Origin: Oreohelix idahoensis
Lineage: Eukaryota > Mollusca > Gastropoda > Stylommatophora > Oreohelicidae
Assembly: GCA_024509875.1 (NCBI GenBank)
Contig: JAMPIV010019869.1
Span: forward strand, 535,001 to 599,000
Length of the DNA: 64,000 bases
Reading direction: 5' to 3'
The position numbers and the translations under genes were made by a program. The notes below the pieces were generated by a model. The model was not told the origin of the DNA. It did no database searches and saw only the letters and a list, made by a program, of their open reading frames with translations. Positions 11,450-23,632 of the stretch are shown here, in pieces; position 1 is the first letter of the stretch, and every line of letters begins with the position of its first letter.

Positions 11450-12425
11450 GCGCCACAAAGGTATACCAGCACGGGCGTGGAGATCTTCCATGTAACTAGA
11501 AATCATCATTCCACACGCTGAGGTTGTCAGCCTCAAATGATGTGGACATCCCCGAGCGATTTTCACACATTAAAATTCACATGGCAATACACATATATAT
11601 GTTAGTTCATATGTTAGTAATAACATATAGAATGTAAAATAACTTACGCCAATCCTGGCTCACATACTTTTTGCTCAGATGAATAAAAGAGACTTGAATC
11701 AGCCTCTTACACACGTCTGGGGTGTCGTTGTTTTAACAATAGATTCCCTCTCCGACTACGTGTGTGGTCCTTCAGTTCCCTCAGTTCCGGTTTCCTTGTT
11801 TAAAATTATAGAGATTTCCTGGGCTGTTTTTTGTAAGTCCTGATAAATACTCAAATAAAAGGTGTCCAGTATGTTAAGAAGGAATTCTGAATTCTAGGCT
11901 TCACATCTAGTGCAAAATTTTAAACATTACTTTGCTTAAAATGGGCTGTAAACATCCGATTGCCCTTGTACTAACTTACAAACGCATCGGTAACCTCACT
12001 CGACAATGTGTTCCAAAAGTAACAATTCATTACTTTATCAGAAAGTAATCTCTTATCTGTGTCTGTCCATCAGTTGTCTCCCCGTACTCTGGCCTTTATC
12101 AGCGCTTAACAAATACACTAGCGATTTTCGTGGCGCTAATCCTTCGTGGCCAAGATTTGGTACAAAAGAATTTTACCTTCCTGCCTGTCGTTAATATTAT
12201 TTCTGCCACTCCTTGCAAAGCTTCGCGAAGGGACGAGAAACAAACAGACGTAATAACGTATCCCTTAGAGGTGGGTGTAAGAAGGAAAATACAAAATATC
12301 TGCTACACATAGCAGAGAAGGAAAGTGCGACAGTTTAAAGCACCCAATAAAAATCAGTACCACAAATGTACTGATAATGCCGTATTAAAACAGAGATCGA
12401 GAAGGGTCGCCCCATTCTGTCACAT
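11450..12425 (-). repeat. Element-D-type LTR, sense-start half
   Basis: This matches 55740-56820 in the same orientation and 44659-45690 inverted. It includes the hairpin GAGG-ttgtcag-CCTC near 11520, the block 'cgccaatcctggctcacatactttttgctcagatgaataaaagagacttgaat' region near 11650-11700, and the end 'cgccccattctgtcaca' at 12425. The other half of the ~2.5 kb LTR is missing; Tc1-related sequence and a TA repeat lie there instead. Confidence 0.7.
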
Positions 12426-15400
12426 TTGGTGTAATTTTTTTCAGGATCAGTGGGTCCTAATGATATCATACTCCCAACTGATCTCCTGGGTAGTGAGATT
12501 GGATTCCAAGCCTTGTCGGATAAGGGCGAAAAAATAGGAGTCCCGTGTGCAAGTTGCGCACGTTAAAAACATCCCTCGGCAGTTGGAAATCGTAAAGAGT
12601 AGGCCATATGGCCGCTGCTCTGGCAAAATTAACAAAATTAGGGAAAACCTACCCGCTACAAAAATATTTATAGAATGTGTGATTCCTGTATACACACATT
12701 GGGATCCTCGCCGGTGCTACGGAGTTCGTGCACTGTGCTGAGATTCTCCTTGTGTGATCTAAGGGAGGAGATCAGAGCACTGATGGAGTTGTCCGTGTGC
12801 AATAAAGATGGTCCTTAAAACCAAAACCAAACCAAATGCTTTCTCTGCTGCTATCTGTACTTAAACTGAATGTCCTTTCTGATCTGCATGATGTTTTTTC
12901 TATCTTATTGTATATACTTTCTTGACTATTTTGTGCACTTGCGCCTTATTGATGTCCTTTCTGAATCTCAACGTCTTTTCTCATGTTTGGTATTCTTTTT
13001 TCATGTTTCGTATTCTTTTTTTATGTTTCGTGTCCTTTCTCCTTAGTCTATGTCAATTCCTTTTAAATAATCTTTGAAATATTATTTTGCCAATATAATT
13101 CGCTTCTTGAATGTTGACCTCATCATAAACTTTATAACATTTTTTACGTACGCGAACCCAGCATTATATTTGAGATCATGCGGTGACCAGAGTCCTGTCC
13201 TTCCATCTGTTACTGTGAGTTTATCATCCGATAACCGGATATTGATACACCGCATATCGATAAAGATAATCCGATTTAGAGATCATATATTTTAAATATG
13301 TGTTTTAATATGAAAGTTTAAAAAAATGTTGTACTATAGAGCGTTCACCTCAAATACATTCACCCATATTAGTTCTCGGAGAAGACGCTGCCGATGGATA
13401 GGACATGCACTGAAAAAAACCTGTTAACATTACAAGGTAGTCCTTGTTCTGAAATCCCCAGGGCAAAAGGTAGAAGAAAATATCAATAAGAGATGTGGAG
13501 ACAGACATGAAAGAAATGACTAGGACACGAAAGAAGTTGAGTTGATGGCATGGTGTAGTGTACCACTCTCTCACCGACTATTCCTTTGTCTATTTTTATT
13601 CCTCTCAAAATCTCTCTTAGCTCTGGAAATGAAAACAGTTCCATTCAGATTGCTTCTCGCCAATAGTACGTGCTAAACCCTCGCTAATTCTCACGGCCAA
13701 GGCAGATATATTATCTACATGGTCACTGGGGTGACATTTCTTGGGATTACAATTCCAGCCTAGAATCGACCATTCCGGAAGTAGACCCTTTTGTGTCACG
13801 TACTAGATACACGTAAATCAAGGAAGGGGAATGAACTCTGCCAGCACCTGCACAGTGAAATGACTCGGACTAGTTTAATTGAAGAGATTGGATATTCATA
13901 TGACCAGTACAACCATACAAACTTGTGTGTGTATATGAATGCAGGTGGAACAATGCCACCCTAGATGTCAGAGAAGGCGAGTGTTACATTTTTGGTGGGA
14001 CATTTTAAGGCATTCTACCAGTAACTACCATTCGAAGCAGAAGCTAAATGGGCCCCGGAGCGGGGTTCCCTTTGCGAAATCCGTAGTGAATCCTTGAGCG
14101 ATCCAACCAGGTTACGGGGCTAGGTACAAACCAGGTTACTCTGCAAAACCAGGTTACCCTACAAAACCAGGCTACCATACCAAAACCCAATTTACCCCTA
14201 CAAACCATACCGTACCAAATTGCTTTTGTAATACTTCTTAGAATATATAAAAAAAACATAAAACCAAATAAAGCTATTTCCATGCCAGATGACCCATTTC
14301 TTACCAACCATCCCATACCAGAGTACAACTCTAGGCTGTCATACCAGGTGACTCTAACCTGAGTCATAATCCAGTAAGCAGAAGAGGTATTCAGCTTGGC
14401 TGACTTACTAACTCCATCCATGTTTGAGATGTGCACTGAGTCCAGGGAAGCAAACTCTGCCACCCTCTGAAACCATAGAACTGTATTACCGTACCTAAGT
14501 GCTGGGGCAGACCAAACTAAGAGAGTCCGTACACCAGTCATCTCCGCAGTTACTACAGTCCTTGAGGTGATGAGTATAAACCCTACAAGTAATACAACAA
14601 TAGAAGAGATCTCATGGTCCAGATGATGACCATAGTAGTTGGTTTTTTTTTCTAAACCTAAGAGTACATAATTTTGTTCATTTGTAAATCTTTAAGAGTT
14701 GTGAGAATCTATATCTTTTTTCTAAATTTAACTCAACAGTCTGTTGATTATTTTTTTTGTTACCTTTATTTGGGCTGTATTTTTATTTTATTTTAAAAAC
14801 CTAAATCTACACCCTGGGGGCCGAGCCGTAATTAAACTAACTTCTTGTGGGTCGGGATATTTTAGTTAATGCGGCTGGACACCAAATTTCCTTTCTCAAC
14901 CTCATGTGCTTTACACAGTCCTTTTGTAGAATTCCTGAGAAAGAATTTATCGTCCAGAAAATATCCTGTTTAGTTGCCAGAATTCTCGTTGCATTAAGGA
15001 TTTCTAGTACACTATTTCCCGACGAGATGCCGTTCCATTCGAACTCGTAGACTATCATAAATATATCAACAAAGATTATTTATTCTTCCAATCCATCCAA
15101 TCTTTCGCTTTCTCAAATTCGTCACCACACATGGAACAAGAAGACTGGCATGAGTTTGTTGAAGGTCTTTTCTCCATGAGGAGCTGATGGTATGGGACAA
15201 GAAGACTTGGCATGAGTTTGTTGAAGGTCTATGATCCGTGGGGAGCTGAAGGGTGATAACTGAATATCAGTTCTCACAGAAGTCTTTATAGAGTGAAAAA
15301 TGTTCATAAATTAGCTGCTGAGAGTTAATTTAGTGTTATCGTTTTGAATTATATCCCCTTAAAGCAAAGTAGATGTGACGTATAATGGAAATATAGCCTA

Positions 15401-15453
15401 CAGTATCTGACAGTCTTTCGGACCTCGTTAGCGTTCTATGATTTGCCAGCAAA
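12426..15453. other. No gene seen; short tandem and dispersed repeats
   Basis: I see no supported gene. Visible structure: a ~19-bp T-rich unit repeated three times at about 12980-13035 (attctttttt-catgtttcg); a segment at 13350-13500 that is related in reverse to 43605-43720, so a dispersed repeat; an imperfect 17-18-bp repeat of 'aaaccaggttaccct' type at about 14106-14175; and a ~60-bp direct duplication at about 15125-15245 (caagaagac-tggcatgagtttgttgaaggtct). The small open frames have no recognisable domain. Confidence 0.6.
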
Positions 15454-15458
15454 ACCAT

Positions 15459-16922
15459 TGATACCAAAGGTCAATGTTGAGTGGTTTAAGGATAGATGTT
15501 GGTATACTTGATGTGTACTGTCACTGGATACTGACTGGTATATCGTGCTGCAATATGATTGATCGCGAATGTGTGACATGGAAGTTCGTCAAGGTGAACA
15601 TCTGTGTAGCAGTGCAGACTTGTATCAGAACACGTAACATACAAGAATGTATGTGGCATTCATCACATTGAAAGGTGTAGATGTGGAGTTGAAGGAAGCA
15701 TATGTTGTACGTGTTACAAGTATGGAGTCAAAAATATAGGTGAACAGCTGTGTACGTTTTTTCACCATTTATTATAGTCACAGCAACAAGACGTAGACAA
15801 ATCCATATAAGCATGACACAGGAACATGGCGGATATGAAGACAGTTCACTACAATGGCATGTACATAAGTTCCAATAATTATATGATTATCAAAGTGTTG
15901 CAGACTCCAATTTCTCTCCCATTCCACAACTAGCAGAAAAACCCCTTATTACACAACGGGTAAATAGCTGTATAAATATCCAACAGTTTCATTCTGACTC
16001 ATCTTAAGTCATTCTTCTTAAGTCGACCTCCCAAACATGGCGGGCGACGAAATTAGCATAGTCCATCCCTCTAATCGGACGTACCGAAGATAGGCTGTCC
16101 TTTCGAAGATAGTCTTATAAAACTCCCTTGTACATCAGGCAAGTTTTCATTTTCAAAGTTATAATAGCAATAACTAATAACCCATCTGTTCTTCCACTCC
16201 AGATAGTTATATATATTAGGCCTCTATAAAACAGTAAACACTGTGGATTCCTCTTCTGTAGACATAAGTGTCTAAGTTCAAAATATACCGCTAATCATGC
16301 GGGTTGTAGAATACTATCTATACTCCTGGGTTTCTGTGCGTACATCTAAAAAAACAGTCTTAGATGGCTCCAACGAGCGTAACAAGAAGAATACTCTGCC
16401 TTTCAACCATTTGTGAGCTCTTATCACCGGTTGACCCAAAATGCATTCAGCTTAAACTGTGAACAAACGAAGTGTGAAAGTTTCGTCTTTTACCTTGCTA
16501 CGAATTCCTAACACAACTTCATAGCAACTGTCGTCTTCCTGACGAACAGAAATAACACAGGGGACTTTAAATAACAGTGGAAGAGTTTCCATCCCCAAAA
16601 GGCAATGCAGAGAAGTAACCAGACATTCCGTCTGACAGACCCAGAACAACAACACGGCCTCCCGCACGGGAAAATCTTCTTAAAAAACCCCCCAGTTTGG
16701 ACATGCGCAGTTCGCATTTCCTCTGACCTATTCAGTCAGCTGTATAACCTTTTAAGAGGAGTAACTACATATTTACTTTCCCTCAAAGCAAAAGATGAGT
16801 ATTCGCCCTTAGATTATGGTTCCAATGAAAAATACATTAGACCCAAAAATCTTATTCAAAATATTTTCAAACATAAGTATACAGACAGACTACATTATCA
16901 GTTATGAAAACTGCACGTAACA
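15459..16922 (-). repeat. 3' LTR of element O, full length 1464 bp
   Basis: It begins TGATACC and ends GTAACA. It aligns with 29545-30638 with only about 15-20 substitutions over ~1.08 kb by my eye count. It contains a ~378-bp stretch (about 16213-16590) that the right LTR lacks; this stretch has 'ctctataaaacagtaaac', a TATA-like box on the plus strand. The open frames here (for example 15474-15671) recur in both LTRs because the sequence is duplicated, not because they are coding. The segment just beyond (16923-17412) is non-coding 3' sequence, also present at 23159-23632. Confidence 0.85.
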
Positions 16923-17412
16923 GTCCTACCACACCTTCCGGGAAAAAAAAAGAAACATATTTTTTTTGGAAATACATCTAGGAGCAACATACAATAGGCT
17001 CACAACGCATGAATAATGCGCAGATGAAAGTATCAAAAACAAATATAACGCCAAATGTGAGGCTAAGTCGACTCATGGAGCGACCGGTGAGAATATATCT
17101 CATAATCTCACAATCTCAGAGAAAGCGTTTCTCTAAGTATAAATGTTTCCAGGGAGGAGTCACCAACGTATTCTATAATGTTGGCAATGACACAATGCAT
17201 ACAAAAATTTCATCCAATAAATTCATATTAGGTATCTTAAGTTCATGATTAACAAAGAAGAAAAATCATCAAAGAACAGCGGTGAATATACATCAATGAA
17301 CCGCTAAGTAGTGATACAATCACTATATTACAAATTACAATTGTGTACCTATTTTGATATAGACAGAAACTATTATAGACTTAGACGTATTAGGAAGTCC
17401 AAGACATAAAAG

Positions 17413-19452
17413 TTAGGTGGAATCATGTGGGCATCTAGACAAAATGTCTGCCATCACATTATCTGATCCACGTATAGCTCGAACCGAGAAATGAAAAGGT
17501 TGAAGAGCAATTGCGTATCGAGTAGACCTCGAGCTCTTCAAATTCTTACTCTGTGTAGCCGTAAGAGCTTTCTGGTCGGTTTCTACTATGAAATGTGCGC
17601 CTAGAAGGAATCTTTGTAGTTTGAGAATTGACCAGACCATAGCCAACAGTTCACGGTCTAAAACCGAGTAATTCCTTTCTGCAGCATTAAGTTTTCTGGA
17701 GATATACATTACAGGATGCAGAGTTCCAGAGTACTCTTGCATTAGTGCCGCTCCAATCCCAGTGGATGAAGCGTCACTACGAAGAAAAAATGTCTTATCT
17801 TTAGTAGGTAACACTAGAATAGGTGGTTTTGAAAACATAGTTTTAATCTTATCCAGTGAGGAATAGCATTCCTGAGACCAGTGAACCATATTAGGAGACC
17901 CTTTCTTTAGTAGTGTAGAAAGAGGTGCCATGATAGAGGATAGATTCGGAATGAATCGTCCATAAAATTGTATAAGACCTAAGAGACTGCGCACTTGCTT
18001 TTTAGTCTTAGGAATAGAGATGTTAAGTATCTTAGTGATATTATGGTCCTCTGTCTTTAGGAAACCATGACCAACTCGATGGCCTAGGAAAGAAATTTCG
18101 CTAAAACCAATATAGGCTTCAGAGGGTTTCGCTGTCAGGTTATGCTCGCGTAAAGTAGACAGTAATTCAACTAACCCCGAATAGTGATCTTCCTAAGTAT
18201 CGCTGAAAAGACAGATGTCGTCTAGGTACGCAATGACATCTCACCGATAAGATAGGATTCGACGCATCATGCGTACGAATGTAGCAGGGGCGTTCATAAG
18301 GCCGAAAGGCATGAAATTCCATTGAAAAAGGCCTCTAGGTGTAGAAAAAGCCGTAAGAGGTTTGGCGCGTTCAGATAAAGGAACTTGCCAATATCCTTTA
18401 GACAAATCAAGTTTAGTGAAAAAATGAGATTTAGAAAGCCTAGTAAGTAGCTCTTCTAGTAAAGGCATAGGTTCAGCATCGAACTTCGTAACTTGATTCA
18501 ATTTGCGATAGTCAACGCAAAGACGTATGTTATTGTCTTTTTTTCGAATAATAACCATCGGCGAAGAATATGCAGAAGTGGATGGTTCAATTATTTTTAA
18601 ATCTATCATCTCATCCAACTCCTTCTCAACCTGTGCTTGAAAATGTATAGGGATAGGATAAGGTCTGACTCTAATAGGAGTCTGGTCAGTTAGAACAAGT
18701 CATGTTCAATGACATGAGTTTGTCCAGGGATGTCAGTGAGGACATCCTGAAATGTTTGTAACATAACCGAAACTTGTCGCTGTTCTCCTAGAGATAAATC
18801 AGGAGAAACAGTAACATTTTTCCATGATTCACTAGAATGAAGTGGAATCATCGGAAGCGGAAGATTAACATCCGAAAAACTTGTTTCCTCATCCTGTATT
18901 ACGGACAGTGATGAGTAATGACCATGTCGGACTGGAGAATCGTCCGTTGCCTGGAAAATAGGCTGTAAATAATCAGGACGTTCATGGAATTCCGTAAGCA
19001 TGTTGATGTGGAAGGTTTTATGCTTCCCGTCAATATCGACAATATAGTCAACATCTGAAATTTTCGATATTATATCGTACGGACCTTTCCAAGAAATAAA
19101 AAGTCTGTTTTCCCTACAAGGTAGCAAAACAAATGCTTTGTCACCAGGACAAAGTTTTCGTAAGGTTCTTTTCTTATTGGCAAATTGCCTTGCCTTCTGT
19201 TTGGCAAATTCAGAAGAAGAAGTTGCTAATCTGCATGCTTCGATAATCTTGTGTCTAAGCGCGATGACATATTCATAAGAAGATTTCGTGTCATCATCAA
19301 TATTATCAGCGGTTATGAGATCATGAAGCAAAGACATAAGGCTGCGCGGTCGCGCGCCAAAGACAAGTTCAAAGGGAGAAAATCCTGTATGTTCATTGGG
19401 GACCTCTCTGTAAGCGAAGAGGGCTGCAGGTAAAACCCTGTCCCAATCTTGA
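17413..19452 (-). pseudogene. Element O pol: integrase C-terminus, RT, RNase H
   Basis: In sense order: 18690-19452 carries the end of the integrase core (SLLHDLITADN..., preceded by an AYREVPNEHTG-like segment) and the GPY/F module (SWKGPYDII, about 19070-19090), then the linker leading into RT. 18241-18618 is the RT fingers and palm (YSSPMVIIRKKDNNIRLCVDYRKLN, FFTKLDLSKGYWQVP). The YLDD box is at about 18213-18236. 17413-17994 holds RNase H with SDASSTGIG, DRELLAMVW, ETDQKAL and the final GSDNVMADILSR. It is broken by a 2-nt shift near 18695 and by two nonsense codons around YLDD (near 18240 and 18195). It is about 95% identical in protein to element C (23633-25807). The homology stops abruptly at 19452 where element E begins. 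Confidence 0.88.
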
Positions 19453-19456
19453 GAAT

Positions 19457-20768
19457 TGTTGCGTATGGTTTTTTACAACTTTTTGGTGTTGCGCATCAAA
19501 GAGCGCTGAGTTGAGTTTGGTGAAAGTATTTGAAGATATGTGAATAGTACACTTAGGTGCATTATTATTGCGCGCAGTAAAAAAAGGATGACGTAGGAGT
19601 TTTTGTGTGTTGAAACAATGATGTAGAGAACAAAAATGGACCCAAGAAATAAACAAGACGTGAACAGCCTTGTGTGTGCTGGTTTGCTTGAAAACCCGTA
19701 GAAAAGGGTTATATTGATTCGTGCCATGAATGGGAATGTATACCAGGATGAGTACTATTAATAATGTATAATGTGATGCTTATACATTTTTTAGACTGGC
19801 AGGTCTATACACCGTAAAAATCGGAGTCTTAAAGATCCTGCCTGCTCTGTCGCTAATGTGTACTGACTTTTGGGGAAATTCATGTTATTAAAATTATATG
19901 AGTTTGGAAAAGAAATTACGGGTGAAGGGCACGGATATAATCAATCCATAGAGATGTATAGATGGATTGGGACGGAGAAAGCAACAATGTATCACCGTCA
20001 AGGAGTATAAAACGAGGTTACGAATAGGCAGAATGACATTAACTAATGACGGCTCATCATGTCTCATTGATCATGAGTTTTCAATAAACTTTGTTATGTT
20101 ACCGGACCAGTATTGGCTTCCTACCTGGTTATATTTGAGCTGTTGGGCATATCTGAGACATTACTAATTCGTGATCCCTTGTGAGAGAACACTGCATAAA
20201 TAATACAGGGACGATACAGTGCAGTTTTTTTGGCATACCCACGAATAAAACATTCGCGTGACACTTTTGTTGTATACCAATGTTCTAACATTCATATAGA
20301 CACATATGGGAATAATAATGGTATACATATATCAAATGCAGACAAACTCTTTTAATACACGGGAATAAACGAACGGGCGGACAGTACCTTAACATGGTGG
20401 CCAATATAATGTACCTTCCCGTTCTATAAATTCAGATATTTGGAGCTCAATTAATTGCCACGCATATTGGAACAATGACACTTGTTGCATGCTCAATCAA
20501 TCGATCGTTATGTCAAAATAATTGTACCGGGGGAATTATGCTACAGTTTTCGATTTCCATTTTCAAGTCCTGCTGTGTACCTGCGGAGGTTACATTGAGT
20601 GACGTCATTCGGTAACAGATACTTTCAACCAGAGCGAATTGCTGGTCCTTTTGAGAATTGCTCATCTTCAATTCAGCTGTACGAATTTCATAACCTGTGT
20701 TGGATCGAAATATGTACGAGGAGTATTGGGATTCCCGCAGATAAGTAGACATTGATATTATGGTGTCA
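19457..20768 (+). repeat. 5' LTR of element E (~1.3 kb)
   Basis: The start TGTTGCG and end TGGTGTCA parallel the other LTRs here when read in sense. A polyadenylation-type AATAAA occurs near 20080. 'aaactcttttaatac' near 20345 recurs in the LTR at 21882, which supports common family structure. The 5-bp duplication cannot be confirmed because the other end of E is missing. Confidence 0.55.
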
Positions 20769-21214
20769 GTACCCTGGTTATTATTAGTGAGCACCTTTCT
20801 TTGTCATTTTAACTCGTAAGATGCTTGTTCTTCATCATAGGTGTCCTGATTTCAGGTCGATGAATCGCAAAGGCTTATAGCCAGTTTCTTTGGGGTTGCT
20901 GAAATGTCGTAGATTTTTGTGTTGACGCCGTGGTTCTTTACGATATTATATCTTCTTTAATTGTTTAGGTGCGGTGGTGGTCATTGCTAACGTGTATATT
21001 TCTATGTAATTGATTCTCGTCATGGATCATTAGGTTTTCAGTAGTACTATTATCTTGTATAATTTCTTAGTTGATTGAGTTATAGCTGCATATTTTATTA
21101 AATAAAAGATGATCGATCTCCAGTAATGAGTATCGATAAGATGACGAATATAGGATACTAATTGGAGTACTACAGTTTATTTGATGAGGTAAATATATTA
21201 ATTCAGATTCTGAA

Positions 21215-21832
21215 ATGTCGACGGCGGAATACTTTATTAAACAGGGTAAAATTCTTAGTTTATCAGGAAACAAATTACAAGAGTTTGCTCAAACAGAATA
21301 TAAAGAGGCGCAGGAAAGAGAGAAACGTCAGTTAGAATTAAAAGATAGAGAATTAGCCAACCAGGAACGTATGAAACGGTTGGAAATGGAAGATAATGAG
21401 AAAAGGTGGCAAGACGAAGAGAAAAGGAGTCAAGACGAAGAGAAAAGGAGGCAAGACGAAGAGAGAATTAAACTCTTGGAGATGGAAGAGAATGAGAAAA
21501 GGAGACAATATGAAGAGAGAATGATGCTATTGGAAATTGAAAGACAGAAGTTGCAAAATGGAAATGCTACTAGTCAATCACACACTCAGAATGATGGGCA
21601 GAAAGGTGACATTAAAATTCATCTGCCAATGTTTAAACCAGGGGTCGACGATATATCGTTCTTCTTGTCAAGATTCCAATTGGTATGCACAGAATATAAA
21701 ATTGATAAAAGTAAGTGGTGTAGCAAACTGATGAATTTTTTATCAGGAGAGGCGTTAAGTGCAGTCGCTTCGTTAGAAGGCGATAGTCAAAACTATGAGG
21801 AAGCTAGAGCTACGCTATTAAAAAAATATCAG
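21215..21832 (+). pseudogene. Element E Gag, N-terminal part
   Basis: The reading frame opens at ATG (MSTAEYFIKQGKILSLSGNK) and gives about 206 codons. The start resembles the element C Gag start (MSTLDYFIGIGKFLG). Residues about 30-110 are a charged coiled coil with repeated DEEKR units. From about residue 130 it enters capsid-type sequence (HLPMFKPGVDDISFFLSRF, KWCSKLMNFLSGEALSAV) and stops at LLKKYQ, where a TGA created by the adjoining LTR ends it. In element C the same motif continues LLKKYQLTEEGYRLL, so the protein is truncated by an insertion. Gag forms the particle shell; only the N-terminal half remains. Confidence 0.85.
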
Positions 21833-23158
21833 TGATAAGATCTTTCTTTGGGAGACAGACGTCATCATCAGTTGATAAACTCTTTTAATACAAGACCCTT
21901 GCCCTGAGCAAGAGACATGCTGAAAAATCTGAAGCTCACTCGAACATCACCAGAGTTAAATACTGTGTTGTTGTGTTGCTCGTGGTTTGAGTATGGAATG
22001 TCAACTTGACCTACGCAGTGGTGTGTAGACATAGATTGAGTGTGTAATATGCGAATGATAGGAAGAGTTCGTGGTGTTGACAAATGTTCTTTTCTCACAC
22101 TCATGTATGGCTGGAAGTCATCGACACCAACGACTGTGTACCTTTACTACAGTTTAATTGGACGTACACACTCGACAGCACAGATAGTGACAAATCACAG
22201 GTTGGCATAATACATCATGGTACAGTGGATAAATGGTCTTGCAATGTTACATGGGCACTCATGTAGAATAATAGTATAATGGACTGTCAATAGCCAAGCA
22301 CTCAGTATTGCCCATATATATATCATCTGAGTTTACTGACAAAGCACGTCAGATTATAAACAATATCCAAGATGACTTCTAGACCTAATCTCGTCTAGTG
22401 AAGATTCCTTAACATAATGTCCAGCACAGATTTTTCCATATAATCAAATTGAACCGCTAGCAATGGGTTCTCATGTGTAGCAGTGATCTCTGGACTAATC
22501 AAGCGATAATACGGGCATCCCTTTTCTCTTCTTGAAAGTCACTAAATGTTTTTACAAGATGGCTTCTCTCGTGAGCTGTCACTCACGTTTGGATACAGAT
22601 AATGAATCTGTCTTAAAGTTAGTCATTCATTAAATGTTTTATTGCTCTGTAGATTCTATCATGATACAATTGACTGCATTCTACAGGATATAGTGCTGCT
22701 AGGAATCAGAGTCGTTTTCCATCTAGTTAAATGCATCCTCTCAGATGTACAAGTCATACCTATCGAAAAACGGTGGCTTCGTACGAGAGTTCAAAAGAGT
22801 ATCTTTTATTACCTGCGTATCAGAAATATGATTCTGCCATTCCTTGGCAATAAGAATAAACACTGGGGTAAAGCATACACGATAGGTCTAGACGACTATC
22901 ACTTTCCCCATAAATATAGAGATCACTTTTTCCCGGCGACAAGCCGACATAGCAAAACACAGCCCCCATGATCAGGGCGAAGCCAAAACACACCTCTCTA
23001 GAGACACATCCGCGGAGTTCGATCGAAAGAGACGACACAACTTTCAAGGGAAGTAACTCAATAATGACTTTTCCTTAAGCACTAAAAAGTATCTATTTTG
23101 TTTACAAAATATTTGCGAACATAACAAGTATACCAATGTATAATATTGTAAGATATCA
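21833..23158 (-). repeat. 3' LTR of element C (~1.33 kb)
   Basis: It begins TGATAAGATC, very like the solo LTR at 50155 (TGATAAGAGG) and O (TGATACC). Its end region (aaaatatttgcgaacataacaagtatac) matches the end of the O LTR, then ends at GATATCA. It is followed by the same non-coding 3' segment that follows the O LTR (gaaacacatctaggagcaac). It belongs to a diverged subfamily of the O LTR. It interrupts the Gag of E. No matching 5' LTR is present; the next LTR to the right (29545) is of the O type. Confidence 0.6.
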
Positions 23159-23632
23159 AAGATATCCCGGGGAAAAAAAATGGAACATTTTTTTTTTTTG
23201 AAACACATCTAGGAGCAACGTACAATAGGCTCACAACGCATGAATAATGCGTAGATGAAAATATCAGGAATAAATATAACGCCTAATATGAGGCTAAGTC
23301 GACATATGGAGCGACTGGTGAGAATGTGTCTCATAAACTGAGAGAAATTATTTCTCTACAAGTATATTTTTCCAGGAAGGTGTCATCAAAGTATAATACA
23401 ATTCTGGCAATTACACGATGCCTAAAAAATTCATACCATAGTTTCGTATTAGATATCTTACATTTATGATTTATGAAGAAAAATCATCAAAGCACAGCGG
23501 TGAATAAACATCAGTGAACCGCTATGTAGTGATACAATCATTATATTATTAAATTACAAATGTGTATCTATTATGATATAGAAAAGGAACTACTATAGAA
23601 CTAGACATATCAAGAATTCTAAGCCCTAATAG

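Larger units (their letters stand above)
19457..21832 (+). mobile_element. Element E: plus-strand Gmr1-like element, 5' part only
   Basis: It starts exactly where the integrase of O is interrupted. The LTR (19457-20768) begins TGTTGCGTATGG. This resembles the sense start of the O LTR (TGTTACGTGCAG), and it ends GGTGTCA like O's GGTATCA. A leader and the first part of gag (21215-21832) follow. Gag is then cut at 21832 by the next LTR (TGATAAG..., 21833). The rest of E, including its 3' LTR, is not found in the window, which points to a deletion or rearrangement. Confidence 0.7.

Noticed and set aside
15474..15671. Protein gene, because the same 65-codon frame appears at 29560-29757
   Set aside because: Both lie at the same place in the two LTRs of one element, so the match is explained by LTR duplication.
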